DNA of 64,000 bases from contig CAIJXT010000010.1 of the NCBI GenBank assembly GCA_903824665.1, positions 111,475 through 175,474 of the forward strand. Direction: 5' to 3'. The stretch's first letter is position 1. The number at the start of each line of letters is the position of its first letter. The translations under genes were made by a program, and so were the position numbers. This DNA comes from an uncultured Bacteroidota bacterium (GTDB taxonomy: Bacteria; Bacteroidota; Bacteroidia; Chitinophagales; Chitinophagaceae). This document shows positions 44,301-53,661 of this stretch, in pieces. The notes beneath the pieces are model-generated. The model was not told the DNA's origin, made no database searches, and saw nothing but the letters and a program-made list of their open reading frames with translations.

Positions 44301-47300
44301 ATGATGAAAAGATTACTCTCTTTGCTTTTTATGGTGGGTTGCACCCTACCGGCTATTGCCCAAACTGTAACTTTCAGTGTACCTGTTGCTCCATGTAACA
44401 ATGATGGCGTGCTTACAGCCAATATAACCGGCATGACACCTCCATTGACTGTTGTCTGGTCAACTGAGGGCACTACTGCCACAAACATCGTACACACAGT
44501 GACAGGTTTGACCGATGCATTAACAGGTTACAGTGGCGGTCCGGTTTCGATCACCGTATCAGACGGAACATCAATGATATATAATGCATTCGGAGGTGCA
44601 CACGCCATAAATTATACACTTTCGGCAGTTGGTGCGGTTTGCCCGGCATTAGGTACGGTAACAGCACTGGCCACTGGTGGTACTGCTCCTTACACCTATC
44701 AGTGGTTCAATAAAACCACAGGTTCCGTTATCGTATCCGGTAGTCCGGCAAGCCTGCCTACAGGCAGGTACGGTATTATTGTTACCGATGCTGCAGGTTG
44801 CAAATACGGATCGCGTGTACGTAACGACTCTGATCTGGCTCACGTTTTGTACACTTCATTTACTGCGACGCTTACGGCTACACCCGCCAACTGCACTGAT
44901 GGTGCAGCTTCAATCGCTGCAATATCTCCATCTGCAGTACTTCCGGTGAGCTACCATTGGTCCAATGGTGCTACATCGTCTACAATTACTGGTCTTACCA
45001 GCGGCATCTATAGCGTTGATATCGTTGATGCTATAGGTTGTATGGCTACTACTGACACCAATATGCTCTACAATCCTTTTTCGGTGTTTGTAGACCAGAC
45101 CACTGTTATCAATGTTCCTACAACAGTTACACCAGCCACCTGCCTTTCTGCAGATGGTGCGATCGGCACATTTGTATCAGGTGGCACAGCTCCATATACT
45201 TATTCATGGAGCAATGGCGCAGTTACTGCTTCCCAAACCGGCCTGGCCGCCGGCCAATACATGGTTAGTGTAACCGACGCAAACGGCTGTTTAGGCCACG
45301 ACACTGTGCTGGTGAGCACGTCTACTCCAATCGCAGTTACCTTTTCAAGCTCTCCAAGTCTTTGCACCAGCCCTACCGGCAATGCCACTGTGCTTCCGGT
45401 AGGTGGTACACCACCCTACTCTATTACCTGGTTCACTACACCGGGACAGTCTGGCACTACAGCCACACTGCTTTCCGCTGGCAATTACGCATTCCGTGTT
45501 ACCGATGCTGCCGGCTGTATACAAAGCGGCACTGTAACTGTACCTCCGGTTAACGTGATCACAGCAACTTTTGCATCCACCAGCCCGCTTTGTGCACTGG
45601 CTAACGGCAGCATTGCAACCACCCCAACCGGCGGAGCTGCCCCGTACACCTATTTGTGGAACACGGGTGCGACAACATCAGGTTTAACGTCAGTAGGCGC
45701 AGGAGGTTACAGCGTACGAATCACCGACAATATGGGCTGCAAAATAACTGCGCCCTACTATCTGCATTCTTTCTCGCCTGTGAACATCGGCCTTTCTGTA
45801 GCCGATGCAACATGCTTGTTTGCTAACGATGGCACCATTACGGCAACTCCCTATGGAGGCACCGCTCCCTATTCGTTTGGATGGAGCACAGGCGGTTCTA
45901 CACCAACCATCAGCGGATTGGGTACAGGTCATTACAGCATGAATGTAACAGATGCCAGTGGATGCACTGCATACAACAATGCCTATGTTGGGTATGATGC
46001 TACTGCAACAAGCTGCTATTGCACAATAGAAGGAACAGTATATAATGATACTGATAATAACTGCACACAAGGCGTTGGCGAAACTGGCATCAATCATGCC
46101 CAGATCTACTGCTCAGGCATCGGTTACACCTATACTGATGCATCGGGTCACTACTCATTCAAAGTACCGTCGGGAACGTACACTGTTACCGAAACCGTTG
46201 TACCTTTTCATCCGCTGTCTTCCTGCCAGACCAACAACATCGTGGTTACCGCTGCTGCAGCTGCCGGCTGTGTGCTTACGGTCGACTTTGCAAACGGCTC
46301 TACACCGGTTCACAACCTGCGTATAAGTCCTTCAACAACGATCCCTCCGGTACCGGGCAACACCTACGTACAGCAGCTCACCATTACAAATGAAGGCACT
46401 TTGCAGGAAGACACCCTGCAGGCTTCTTACAAAGCCGACGGACAATTGTTTGCACCGGCATTTGTACCGGCAGGCATATTTGCGGGAAGCTCATACCACT
46501 ACACCACCACTACAGTACCATCGCTTGCACCCGGTGCTTCTCAGACATTCAAGATCAGCTACAATGTACCAGCAAATATTCCACTGGGCACTGTAGTCAC
46601 TTTCCGCGATACAGTAGGTCATGATAGCCCTGTGAGCTCCTGGACTGATGACTACACACCTACAAACAATGTATGCAATCACAATGCTGTGGTGGTTGCT
46701 TCTTACGACCCCAATTTTAAAGAAGTATACCCTAAAGGCACAGGCGCCAATGGCGTAATCAGTGCGAACGACTCTGTGCTGGAATATACTGTACACTTCC
46801 AGAACACAGGCACATGGTTTGCACAGAACATAGTAGTGATAGACACACTGGACGGCGACCTGAACTGGACTACTCTTCATCCGGTTTATGAATCAGCTCC
46901 ATGCAAGATCAGTGTATATCAGGCAGGACCATACAAGGTGGCCAAGTTCACTTTCAGCAATATCAACCTACCTCCTCAGATGTTTGATGACCAACGCAGC
47001 AATGGCATGTTTACCTACACCATCAACACACAGCCTGGTCTCGCTGTGGGTACACAGTTCCGCAACCGTGCTTCAATTTACTTCGACTACAATGCACCTA
47101 TCCTGACCAACACTACAATAAATACTATTGGCAGCTCAGCACCAGTTGTTATACCCACAAACACAAACACTTTCAATAGTGTTTTCACTGTGTATCCAAA
47201 CCCTGCAATGACGTCATTCAATGCAATGCTGAACAACGAGCAATCAGGCACTGCAACAATGAATATTGCAGACGTGTCTGGCAGGTCTGTGTACACAAAG

Positions 47301-47429
47301 TCATTTGCTGTACAGGCGGGTAGCCAGACAATAACAACAGATATCAACGCGCTTGGCGCGGGCGTCTATTTTGTAAATATCACCGCCAATGGCAAATCTG
47401 CAACTCAGAAACTGGTAATCATCAAATAA
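44301..47429 (+). CDS. T9SS-secreted SprB-repeat surface protein
   Basis: 1042 residues. Signal peptide MMKRLLSLLFMVGCTLPAIAQ. Seven SprB-type repeats (residues about 22-560), each with a Cys, a GGTAPYTYSW core and an ending VTDANGC, as in the gliding adhesin SprB and relatives. Then a B-type/Cna-like domain (IEGTVYNDTDNNCTQGVGETGI, DASGHYSFKVPSGTYTV). Next is a conserved domain that often precedes the sorting signal (EYTVHFQNTGTWFAQNIVVIDTLDGDLNW ... FRNRASIYFDYNAPILTNT; DUF7619-like), and last the C-terminal T9SS domain (FTVYPNPAMTSFNAML ... GVYFVNITANG ... KLVIIK). Exported through T9SS; adhesion is the likely role. Divergent from the giant adhesin. Confidence 0.9.
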   Translation: MMKRLLSLLFMVGCTLPAIAQTVTFSVPVAPCNNDGVLTANITGMTPPLTVVWSTEGTTATNIVHTVTGLTDALTGYSGGPVSITVSDGTSMIYNAFGGAHAINYTLSAVGAVCPALGTVTALATGGTAPYTYQWFNKTTGSVIVSGSPASLPTGRYGIIVTDAAGCKYGSRVRNDSDLAHVLYTSFTATLTATPANCTDGAASIAAISPSAVLPVSYHWSNGATSSTITGLTSGIYSVDIVDAIGCMATTDTNMLYNPFSVFVDQTTVINVPTTVTPATCLSADGAIGTFVSGGTAPYTYSWSNGAVTASQTGLAAGQYMVSVTDANGCLGHDTVLVSTSTPIAVTFSSSPSLCTSPTGNATVLPVGGTPPYSITWFTTPGQSGTTATLLSAGNYAFRVTDAAGCIQSGTVTVPPVNVITATFASTSPLCALANGSIATTPTGGAAPYTYLWNTGATTSGLTSVGAGGYSVRITDNMGCKITAPYYLHSFSPVNIGLSVADATCLFANDGTITATPYGGTAPYSFGWSTGGSTPTISGLGTGHYSMNVTDASGCTAYNNAYVGYDATATSCYCTIEGTVYNDTDNNCTQGVGETGINHAQIYCSGIGYTYTDASGHYSFKVPSGTYTVTETVVPFHPLSSCQTNNIVVTAAAAAGCVLTVDFANGSTPVHNLRISPSTTIPPVPGNTYVQQLTITNEGTLQEDTLQASYKADGQLFAPAFVPAGIFAGSSYHYTTTTVPSLAPGASQTFKISYNVPANIPLGTVVTFRDTVGHDSPVSSWTDDYTPTNNVCNHNAVVVASYDPNFKEVYPKGTGANGVISANDSVLEYTVHFQNTGTWFAQNIVVIDTLDGDLNWTTLHPVYESAPCKISVYQAGPYKVAKFTFSNINLPPQMFDDQRSNGMFTYTINTQPGLAVGTQFRNRASIYFDYNAPILTNTTINTIGSSAPVVIPTNTNTFNSVFTVYPNPAMTSFNAMLNNEQSGTATMNIADVSGRSVYTKSFAVQAGSQTITTDINALGAGVYFVNITANGKSATQKLVIIK

Positions 47430-47454
47430 GGCTTACAGTTCAATTCATTTTTCA

Positions 47455-47485
47455 AACCCCGGCAACTGCCGGGGTTTTCTTTTTG
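47455..47485 (+). terminator. Strong terminator of the SprB-repeat gene
   Basis: AACCCCGGC-AACT-GCCGGGGTT, a perfect 9-bp stem with a 4-base loop, followed by TTCTTTTT. Confidence 0.95.
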
Positions 47486-47569
47486 CTGCATAGCAATCTG
47501 TCACTACCGAAAATCAAAGATCACCAGTGCATGATGCAGGGTATTGCCTATCGGTCCTATCTTTACACC

Positions 47570-48430
47570 ATGTACACCTATTCGGCGGCCTTCTACAGAC
47601 TGAAAAATTTGTTGCAGCAATTGTATGATGACCGAGAGGCATCGACATTGTCGCATGAAGTAATGGAATGGATTACCGGGCTGGGCCGTACAGACCGCCT
47701 CCTGCAAAAAGAGCAGGTAATGAATGTAGCTATGACCACTATGCTGGAGCAAGCCGAAGAACAATTGCTACGCGGAGTACCCCTGCAATACGTAACCGGA
47801 TATGCCTGGTTTATGGGATTGAAGTTTGCGGTCAGCAAGCATGTACTCATACCGCGGCCAGAGACTGAAGAATTGGTGCACTGGATCGTGAACGACCATC
47901 TGCCGCAGGGCCTACCAATAGATATACTTGATGTAGGTACCGGTAGCGGATGTATTCCAATAATGCTGAAAAAACTAATTCCAGCTGCCGTTATATCCAC
48001 CTGCGATATCAGCCCCGACGCTATAGCAGTAGCTGCTGCCAACGCCACCAGTCTGGAACAGGATATCAGCTTCTTTCAGCTCGATTTTCTCCAGCCAGAC
48101 CAGCGGGAACAATTGAGCAATTTCAATATCATTGTTTCCAATCCACCCTACATTCCGATCTCTGAAAAAGAAAAGCTGCACATAAATGTGCGGGACAACG
48201 AACCTTCATTAGCTTTGTTTGTACAGGACAATGACGCGCTTGTATTTTACAAAGCACTTGCTGTGTTTGGCAAAACACATTTGCGGCCCGGTGGCACATT
48301 GTATTGTGAACTCGACGCCGGACATGCACTAGCTACTGCAGACCTTTTCAGCGAAATGGGCTACGCAGACGTAACATTGAAAAAAGATCTTAACGGCCAT
48401 GAGCGCATGCTCCGGGCTACATTACCATGA
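47570..48430 (+). CDS. prmC: Peptide chain release factor N5-glutamine methyltransferase
   Basis: 286 residues from the ATG at 47570 (MYTYSAAFYRLKNLLQQLYDDREA); earlier in-frame Met codons at 47483 and 47531 give N-termini unlike the family. It methylates the Gln of the GGQ motif of RF1/RF2. The N-terminal helical domain (residues 1-80, with PLQYVTGYAWFMGLKF) is followed by the methyltransferase domain: LIPRPETEELVHWI, ILDVGTGSGCIPIML (SAM binding), and the active-site SNPPYIP. Cytoplasmic. It is followed 13 bases later by a membrane protein gene in the same direction, so the two are probably co-transcribed. Confidence 0.93.
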   Translation: MYTYSAAFYRLKNLLQQLYDDREASTLSHEVMEWITGLGRTDRLLQKEQVMNVAMTTMLEQAEEQLLRGVPLQYVTGYAWFMGLKFAVSKHVLIPRPETEELVHWIVNDHLPQGLPIDILDVGTGSGCIPIMLKKLIPAAVISTCDISPDAIAVAAANATSLEQDISFFQLDFLQPDQREQLSNFNIIVSNPPYIPISEKEKLHINVRDNEPSLALFVQDNDALVFYKALAVFGKTHLRPGGTLYCELDAGHALATADLFSEMGYADVTLKKDLNGHERMLRATLP

Positions 48431-48442
48431 CGGAGAACTATT

Positions 48443-50092
48443 ATGACGACACCGGTGGCCAATAGTGATACACAAACAGGCAAGCGCAGGTACCAGCTAC
48501 CTTCAATAGCCGTTTTGGCTTTGTGGGTAATAGTCTTTGCCATCTATCCCTGGTACAGATATTATTTAGATCCCGATGGCACTTCGTACCTCACCATTGC
48601 ACAACGCTATGCCTATGGCGACTATATTAAAGCCATAAACGGACTCTGGAGCCCATGGGCTTGCTGGCTTACCGCCTTGCTGATCAGAACCGGACTGCAA
48701 CCTATACCAGCCGCTATCATCATCAACACGCTAGGGGCTTCCGGTTTTTTGCTGGTGGGCTATTCCTTGTTCGGTCGTTTCGCCATTGCCGAAAAAGCAA
48801 AACAACTGCTTACCGCTACGCTGGTCGTATTTCTGTGCTTTGCTGTCTATTGCCAGACATTCAATGATCTGTGGCAGTGTTTTTTTACACTGACAATATT
48901 ACGCATTATGCTTGGCGTGCACTATACAAGGTCACCTTTGCTGTGGATGGCTACCGGGATTATTGGAGCACTCGCCTATTTTGCTAAAGCTTACTCACTA
49001 CCCTTCTTTGTTTTGAATACCGTAGTGTGCACATGGTTCATCACCGGCGGAGATTTGCGGCAGTGGTTCAAAATTGTGTCGGTATCTGTTTTCACTATAC
49101 TGGTCTGCTCCTTCCCATGGATGTATGCATTGCATTTAAAGTACGGTATCTGGACCTCATCTACAGCCGGTCCGCTGAATATGTCGTGGTACCTGGTGGG
49201 CCACCCTGAATGGAAAGAAGGCATCAATGTGCTTTTGCCACCCGCACACAGCGACAGCCCATACTACTGGGAAGATCCATGGTTTGCCAATGGGCACCTT
49301 TCGCATTTCTGGGACTCACGGCATCTGATGGTGCGGCAGATCCTACGGTTCGGGCTCAACTGTTTTGTACTGGTGTTATGCATGCTGGAGCTGTCGGTAT
49401 TTTTCCCGCTTATCGGTTGGATGATCGTGAACAAAACCCTGCGGATAAAGCAGTTCCTGACAATGGCTACTAACGAAAAAGTGCTGTACCTGTCCCTGCT
49501 CATCCTCCCGGCTGGCTACATTCTCGTGCATCTGGAGTCGCGCTACCTTTGGTACGCTGTTGTGCCGGGCATGATCATTGGTGCATTGTATATTCAGCGC
49601 TACAAATTCAGAACGGAGCAGATCCGTAACTACGTACTTGTTATGTTTTGCGGCAGTTTCATTTTGTATCCAGTATGGCGCCTCGTGGCAATGCACAACA
49701 CTGGAAAAATGGAATACGAATTTGCGCAAAAAATGAATGCTGCCGGCATAAAAAATGCTGACTTTGTATCCAACCTGCACCCACGGCTGCTCTCTAAAAT
49801 CGCCTACTTCTCCGGCAATCATTTTTATGTGGTCAGCAGGCAAAAACCCGCACCAACTGTGCAGGAGCAATTGCAGCAAAAAGCAGAAAACACACAACAG
49901 CTCACGGCAGATATCAACCGTTACCGGATAAAATACTATCTCTATGCCCCCTCCCGGTCGGGTTTGATGCTTAACCCCGGATTCAATGAAATTTTTTATG
50001 AAAACCTGAAAGACAAAACCGGTTTAATAAATGGAAGGCTCGTCGTGCAGGACACCGCAACTGGCATTAGCCTGTATAGGATTGGCCAATAA
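48443..50092 (+). CDS. Polytopic membrane protein, glycosyltransferase-39-like
   Basis: 549 residues, about ten or more hydrophobic segments. It has the order of GT-C fold enzymes: first membrane segment SIAVLALWVIVFAIYPWYRYY, followed by an acidic motif DPDGTSYLTIAQRYAYGDY in the first outer loop (the usual Asp/Glu active site of PMT/ArnT-type enzymes), many membrane segments, and a C-terminal soluble domain (about residues 430-549). It probably uses a lipid-linked sugar to glycosylate a lipid or protein on the outer side of the inner membrane. The exact substrate is not known. It follows prmC by 13 bases. Confidence 0.75.
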   Translation: MTTPVANSDTQTGKRRYQLPSIAVLALWVIVFAIYPWYRYYLDPDGTSYLTIAQRYAYGDYIKAINGLWSPWACWLTALLIRTGLQPIPAAIIINTLGASGFLLVGYSLFGRFAIAEKAKQLLTATLVVFLCFAVYCQTFNDLWQCFFTLTILRIMLGVHYTRSPLLWMATGIIGALAYFAKAYSLPFFVLNTVVCTWFITGGDLRQWFKIVSVSVFTILVCSFPWMYALHLKYGIWTSSTAGPLNMSWYLVGHPEWKEGINVLLPPAHSDSPYYWEDPWFANGHLSHFWDSRHLMVRQILRFGLNCFVLVLCMLELSVFFPLIGWMIVNKTLRIKQFLTMATNEKVLYLSLLILPAGYILVHLESRYLWYAVVPGMIIGALYIQRYKFRTEQIRNYVLVMFCGSFILYPVWRLVAMHNTGKMEYEFAQKMNAAGIKNADFVSNLHPRLLSKIAYFSGNHFYVVSRQKPAPTVQEQLQQKAENTQQLTADINRYRIKYYLYAPSRSGLMLNPGFNEIFYENLKDKTGLINGRLVVQDTATGISLYRIGQ

Positions 50093-50110
50093 TATTACGG
50101 GATATTATTG
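50087..50110. terminator. AT-rich hairpin between convergent genes
   Basis: CAATAATAT-TACGGG-ATATTATTG, a perfect 9-bp inverted repeat that spans the stop codons of the convergent genes ending at 50092 and 50105. Low stem GC and no T-run make termination uncertain. Confidence 0.4.
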
Positions 50111-50641
50111 ATGCAACTTACAGTCGGCAAAGAAGGCCGATAATTCGTCCCTAAATTGTTCTGATCTCAGCAACGTCACCTTACTGCCCAATTGGCTGTC
50201 GGCAAGATACAACCGGAGATGTGCCAGATAGTCATCGCACAAAGTATGAATCGCTGCAACCGGAATCGGAAAATTAAGTGTTACACCTTCTATATTACTT
50301 TCTGCATGCCGCGACCCGCATCCTTTACAGCTGTGCCGGTAAGTGCTGTTATATACTGTTACTATAGCGCCATGCTCTGTTTCCAACTCCAGCTCGGCAT
50401 TTCTCGCCACTACAAACGGCACACCGCCAGCTGAGACCTTAAGCTCCAGAAAATACTGCCCTTCATTAAAAGTAAACCGGTAAAAAGCGTTGAGTGGATT
50501 GCGAACAGTGGGTCTGGCTATTACCTGCCATGTGGTTGCCGCTACGGCTGACGAATGTTCTGGTGTGGAAAACGAATGATCAGATGGCTGAGCCAGACAA
50601 ACAACTGGTAGAAAAAACAGCAGGATCAGAAATTGTTTCAT
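50105..50641 (-). CDS. Secreted protein, function unknown
   Basis: 178 residues. Clear signal peptide MKQFLILLFFLPVVCLAQ. The mature part has a beta-rich core (NAFYRFTFNEGQYFLELKVSAGG) and a CxxC-type pair (HSCKGCGSRHAES) followed by FPIPVAAIHTLCDDYLAHLRLYLAD. The CKGCG motif could bind a metal or form a disulfide. Not recognised. It is the first of a group of five minus-strand small secreted or membrane proteins between the GT-C gene and tpiA. Confidence 0.65.
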   Translation of the reverse strand: MKQFLILLFFLPVVCLAQPSDHSFSTPEHSSAVAATTWQVIARPTVRNPLNAFYRFTFNEGQYFLELKVSAGGVPFVVARNAELELETEHGAIVTVYNSTYRHSCKGCGSRHAESNIEGVTLNFPIPVAAIHTLCDDYLAHLRLYLADSQLGSKVTLLRSEQFRDELSAFFADCKLHQ

Positions 50642-50699
50642 GATGCGACATCAGTTGACGGTATAAAAACCGGGAAAACACAATAAAAACAAGATTTGC

Positions 50700-50888
50700 C
50701 TACTTCCACAACTGCCGATTGTACCAGTTCTTCTTGTACCACCGCAGTTTGTACTGGTTATAATGCTCCGTTTTTACGTTGCCCTTGCTGTCTATAAATG
50801 TAGAATACCAACGGCGCCTGGGCAGGCAACTGCTAAACATAAATACCAGAACAACTAATATGGTAAATGCCAGTAGAGATTGTTTCAT
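50700..50888 (-). CDS. Very small lipoprotein
   Basis: 62 residues from the ATG at 50888 (MKQSLLAFTILVVLV; an ATG at 50894 is equally possible). Lipobox FSSC near residue 21. The short mature part is very basic and aromatic (RRRWYSTFIDSKGNVKTEHYNQYKLRWYKKNWYNRQLW), unusual for a lipoprotein and possibly able to bind nucleic acid, cell wall or lipid A. No family recognised. Confidence 0.55.
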   Translation of the reverse strand: MKQSLLAFTILVVLVFMFSSCLPRRRWYSTFIDSKGNVKTEHYNQYKLRWYKKNWYNRQLWK

Positions 50889-51094
50889 TGTCATTGTTCA
50901 CTGATTATATGTCCTATGCCGGTAAAAAGTTCGGTAAACATACAAAAAAAAAATTCCACCTCGTAGTGCGGGGACTAATAATTATCGAAATAGCAACAGC
51001 CATTCGGAACTGTTCACTATTTTTTTAAGGTAGATATTCATAAATCAGGCAGCCCGTTCGCCTGTTTATAATTAGCAATCATTCAGCCCACAAA

Positions 51095-51334
51095 CTAATA
51101 AAGGCTGCATTTGGTGGTCTTGATACCATACTGTGCCTGCAATTCTGTTTGCTTTTTGGCGCAGGCACGTTCCTGATAATACCCTCTCATCGGAAAACTA
51201 ACGTTTGCTTCATAGCCACCACCGTAAAAATAAGAGCAGTAGCAGGTTGTAGACAATTCCTGCTTCTTTTTGCAACTGCTTGTTGCTATGGCTATGGAGC
51301 CTACGGCCAGCAGTAAAAAGGATAATTTCTTCAT
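51095..51334 (-). CDS. Small Cys-rich lipoprotein
   Basis: 79 residues from the ATG at 51334 (MKKLSFLLLAVGSIAIATSSC); the longer frame has no coding character upstream. Lipobox ATSSC then KKKQEL. The mature part has five more Cys (TTCYCSYFYGGGYEA, RACAKKQTE, TKCSLY) that could form disulfides. Not recognised. Confidence 0.6.
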   Translation of the reverse strand: MKKLSFLLLAVGSIAIATSSCKKKQELSTTCYCSYFYGGGYEANVSFPMRGYYQERACAKKQTELQAQYGIKTTKCSLY

Positions 51335-51475
51335 ATAGAATTGTTCAGAGTATGCACATTTTCTGCATGCAAAGTCATTGCTGCAGGCAACTAAATAGCT
51401 ACAAAAATACGAATACAAACGTGTTACAACAAGTTTTTTGCAAACTATTTGAGTCGCAATGTCACATGAAAATCA

Positions 51476-52090
51476 TTATTCATTTTCTGCTTTTTTGTGC
51501 TTCCTTCCTGCTTTTTCACCTGCCTTAGTGCCCTTTCCGGACTTTTCCTTGGCAAACAAGTTTCTGATCGCCGGAATGTTTTTATCGAGATTGTAGTGGT
51601 GTGCACCCGCCAGCAGAAATACCAGTAAGATAATCAGCAAAAGTGGGTACACTACAAACTTCTTGATCTGCTTGAACAACAACGCGCGCCTGTTTCTTAC
51701 TATTTCGTCCTGATCCAGATAACCACGGGTCTCTATGGTGTTGATGATTACTTTGTTCTTGCTGCGGGTTTCCGTACGCCATACTTCATACTTAGCCAGC
51801 GACCCCTGCCTCCGGAGATTCTTACCCTTCTCAGTGAGGAAATTGACACCGCCCTCCCGCTCTCCTATAAATTCGTAGTCTTTGAGATACTGAAAAATGG
51901 TCTTTACCGACCTCGCCTGCAACTCTCTGAAACCGCGCTCATCCAATGCCTGGCTCGCCATTATCTGCTCCTTTTCGTCAGAGATAAAATTGCGCAATGC
52001 GATCTGTATCCCTTTCGAGTCACTCAGTGTCTGGGTGGGAATGATCCGGTCCAGCAAACCCTTTTCAAAATCATTCAGTTCGGTTTTCAT
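51476..52090 (-). CDS. Membrane protein with winged-helix-like cytoplasmic domain, function unknown
   Basis: 204 residues. Residues 1-105 are soluble and helical with a winged-helix-like ending (FQYLKDYEFIGEREGGVNFLTEKGKNLRRQGSLA), reminiscent of PadR/HTH domains. One membrane segment follows at about residues 148-165 (VYPLLLIILLVFLLAGA). The C-terminus is short and strongly basic (KEKSGKGTKAGEKAGRKHKK). A membrane-tethered DNA-binding or adaptor protein is possible; no family is recognised. Confidence 0.6.
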   Translation of the reverse strand: MKTELNDFEKGLLDRIIPTQTLSDSKGIQIALRNFISDEKEQIMASQALDERGFRELQARSVKTIFQYLKDYEFIGEREGGVNFLTEKGKNLRRQGSLAKYEVWRTETRSKNKVIINTIETRGYLDQDEIVRNRRALLFKQIKKFVVYPLLLIILLVFLLAGAHHYNLDKNIPAIRNLFAKEKSGKGTKAGEKAGRKHKKAENE

Positions 52091-52221
52091 AAATCATTTG
52101 TTTTACTTCGGGCAATTCTTCAGGCAACAAACAAACCTACCTTCCTTTTACCAAACTTACAATACAAATATTGTTATTAATTTACTATCCTGTTCCGCTA
52201 CGCTACCTACCAACACATCAT

Positions 52222-52602
52222 TCAATGGTCTACACTAACTATCTCTACCCTGTGCACTCTGTAATCTACACATTCTTTTGTATCTCCCTGCAGTTTGCAA
52301 CCCGTGCAGCCCAGCGACACCGTTTCGCGGGCAGCTATGTCATTCAGCAATATAGGCTTACTATTCTTCAACGACATAATGCCATTTTTCAGCGAGTGTA
52401 TCCTGGTTACCTTTACAACCTCTACCCTGATTGTTTTATTGTACGACCTGTTGGTTAGCGTTCCTTCCTGATTCGTTTCACCACATACACCCGGCACCGC
52501 AAGAATCTCGGCTAAAAAGTTCTTGTTTTGTTGTGCATTGCCGGTCCAGGGACACAACGCTAACCAACCGACCAACACCACCAAACGACCAAAAAGCATC
52601 AT
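52222..52602 (-). CDS. Secreted protein, function unknown
   Basis: 126 residues from the ATG at 52602 (MMLFGRLVVLVGWLALCPWTGNAQ, signal peptide). The 103-residue mature part holds a CGE motif and a C-terminal Cys group (SLGCTGCKLQGDTKECVDYRVHRVEIVSV). The middle is a beta-like stretch with NRSYNKTIRVEVVKVTRIHSL. Not recognised. It is divergent from tpiA. Confidence 0.55.
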   Translation of the reverse strand: MMLFGRLVVLVGWLALCPWTGNAQQNKNFLAEILAVPGVCGETNQEGTLTNRSYNKTIRVEVVKVTRIHSLKNGIMSLKNSKPILLNDIAARETVSLGCTGCKLQGDTKECVDYRVHRVEIVSVDH

Positions 52603-52673
52603 AGACGTCAATATAAATGCATTGTACTACCGCTCGACTCCGGGAAATATCAGTTGTGCGGTTCTTCGCGGAG

Positions 52674-52705
52674 TTTCGAAATGTATGTCACAAAACTTAC
52701 CTTTG
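52674..52705 (+). promoter_or_regulatory. Probable promoter of tpiA
   Basis: TTTC (52674-52677), 20 bases, TACCTTTG (52698-52705), a perfect TAnnTTTG -7 element with a near-consensus -33. A start near 52711 would give a leader of about 44 bases before tpiA. Confidence 0.5.
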
Positions 52706-52754
52706 CGACCGTTTATCAAATTTCTATTATTAATACGGAAATAAAAAATTAGCC

Positions 52755-53522
52755 ATGCGCAAAAAAATAGTAGCCGCCAACTGGAAAATGAATCTGGATT
52801 TGCAGGAAGGCACAACGCTTGTGAACGAACTACTTAAAAATGCACCAGCACTCAGCCCCGAAAGACAAGTGGTGATCGCCCCACCATTTGTGCATATCGC
52901 CCAGACAGCCGGGCAACTGGCAGCCACCGCGCATATTGCCACCGGAGCCCAAAACTGCCACCACGAAGGTGCAGGTGCTTATACAGGCGAGATATCGGCT
53001 AAAATGCTGAAAAGCGCAGGCGTACAATATGTAATCATTGGACATTCTGAAAGAAGGCAATACTGTGCCGAAACCAGTGAAATGCTGGCAAAGAAAACAG
53101 ACCAGGCACTGAGCAACGGTATGCAGGTGATTTTTTGCTGTGGCGAGCCGCTCGAAATACGCGATGCAGACACTCAGAATGCATACGTACAGCAGCAGCT
53201 CGAAGAAGGAATCTTTCATCTCGACGGCAGCCAGCTAAGCAATGTGGTCATTGCCTACGAACCCATTTGGGCCATAGGCACCGGCCGCACGGCTTCGTCT
53301 GCACAGGCGCAGGATATGCATGCCCACATACGCGCCGTCATTGCCGGCAAGTATGGCGCAGATGCTGCCGAAAACATGACGATATTGTATGGCGGCAGTT
53401 GCAAACCATCCAATGCAGCCGAACTTTTTGCCTGTGCCGATGTAGATGGCGGGCTTATAGGTGGTGCTTCTCTGAAAGCCGACGAATTCCTGGGAATAGT
53501 AACCGCGATGACAAATTCTTAA
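52755..53522 (+). CDS. tpiA: Triosephosphate isomerase
   Basis: 255 residues, the full TIM-barrel. Catalytic residues: Lys in AANWKMN (residue 11), His in IIGHSERRQYC (around residue 96) and Glu in AYEPIWAIGTG (around 168). The phosphate-binding loops are present: AIGTGRTAS (flexible loop 6), and YGGSCKPSN plus GGLIGGASLKADEF at the end. It interconverts dihydroxyacetone phosphate and glyceraldehyde-3-phosphate in glycolysis. It is transcribed from its own promoter and ends 64 bases before the tRNA. Confidence 0.97.
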   Translation: MRKKIVAANWKMNLDLQEGTTLVNELLKNAPALSPERQVVIAPPFVHIAQTAGQLAATAHIATGAQNCHHEGAGAYTGEISAKMLKSAGVQYVIIGHSERRQYCAETSEMLAKKTDQALSNGMQVIFCCGEPLEIRDADTQNAYVQQQLEEGIFHLDGSQLSNVVIAYEPIWAIGTGRTASSAQAQDMHAHIRAVIAGKYGADAAENMTILYGGSCKPSNAAELFACADVDGGLIGGASLKADEFLGIVTAMTNS

Positions 53523-53539
53523 AAAAAGTTGGCCGAAAT

Positions 53540-53570
53540 TTTGGTGGACAAAATTCCTGCCCTATATTTG
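53540..53570 (+). promoter_or_regulatory. Promoter of the tRNA-Glu gene
   Basis: TTTG (53540-53543), exactly 19 bases, TATATTTG (53563-53570): a perfect Bacteroidota -33/-7 pair ending 16 bases before the tRNA. Confidence 0.8.
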
Positions 53571-53586
53571 CACTCCGATTCCAAAT

Positions 53587-53661
53587 GGCGTGTTGGTCAA
53601 TCGGTTAAGACGCCTCCCTTTCACGGAGGAATGACGGGTTCGATTCCCGTACATGCTACCA
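53587..53661 (+). tRNA. tRNA-Glu (UUC)
   Basis: 75 bases. Acceptor GGCGTGT pairs with ACATGCT (two G-T pairs), followed by the discriminator A and an encoded CCA. The anticodon stem CCTCC/GGAGG encloses the loop CTTTCAC, anticodon TTC. T arm ACGGG-TTCGATT-CCCGT. Its promoter and terminator are both recognisable, and the minus-strand recombinase gene runs into its 3' half. Confidence 0.95.
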
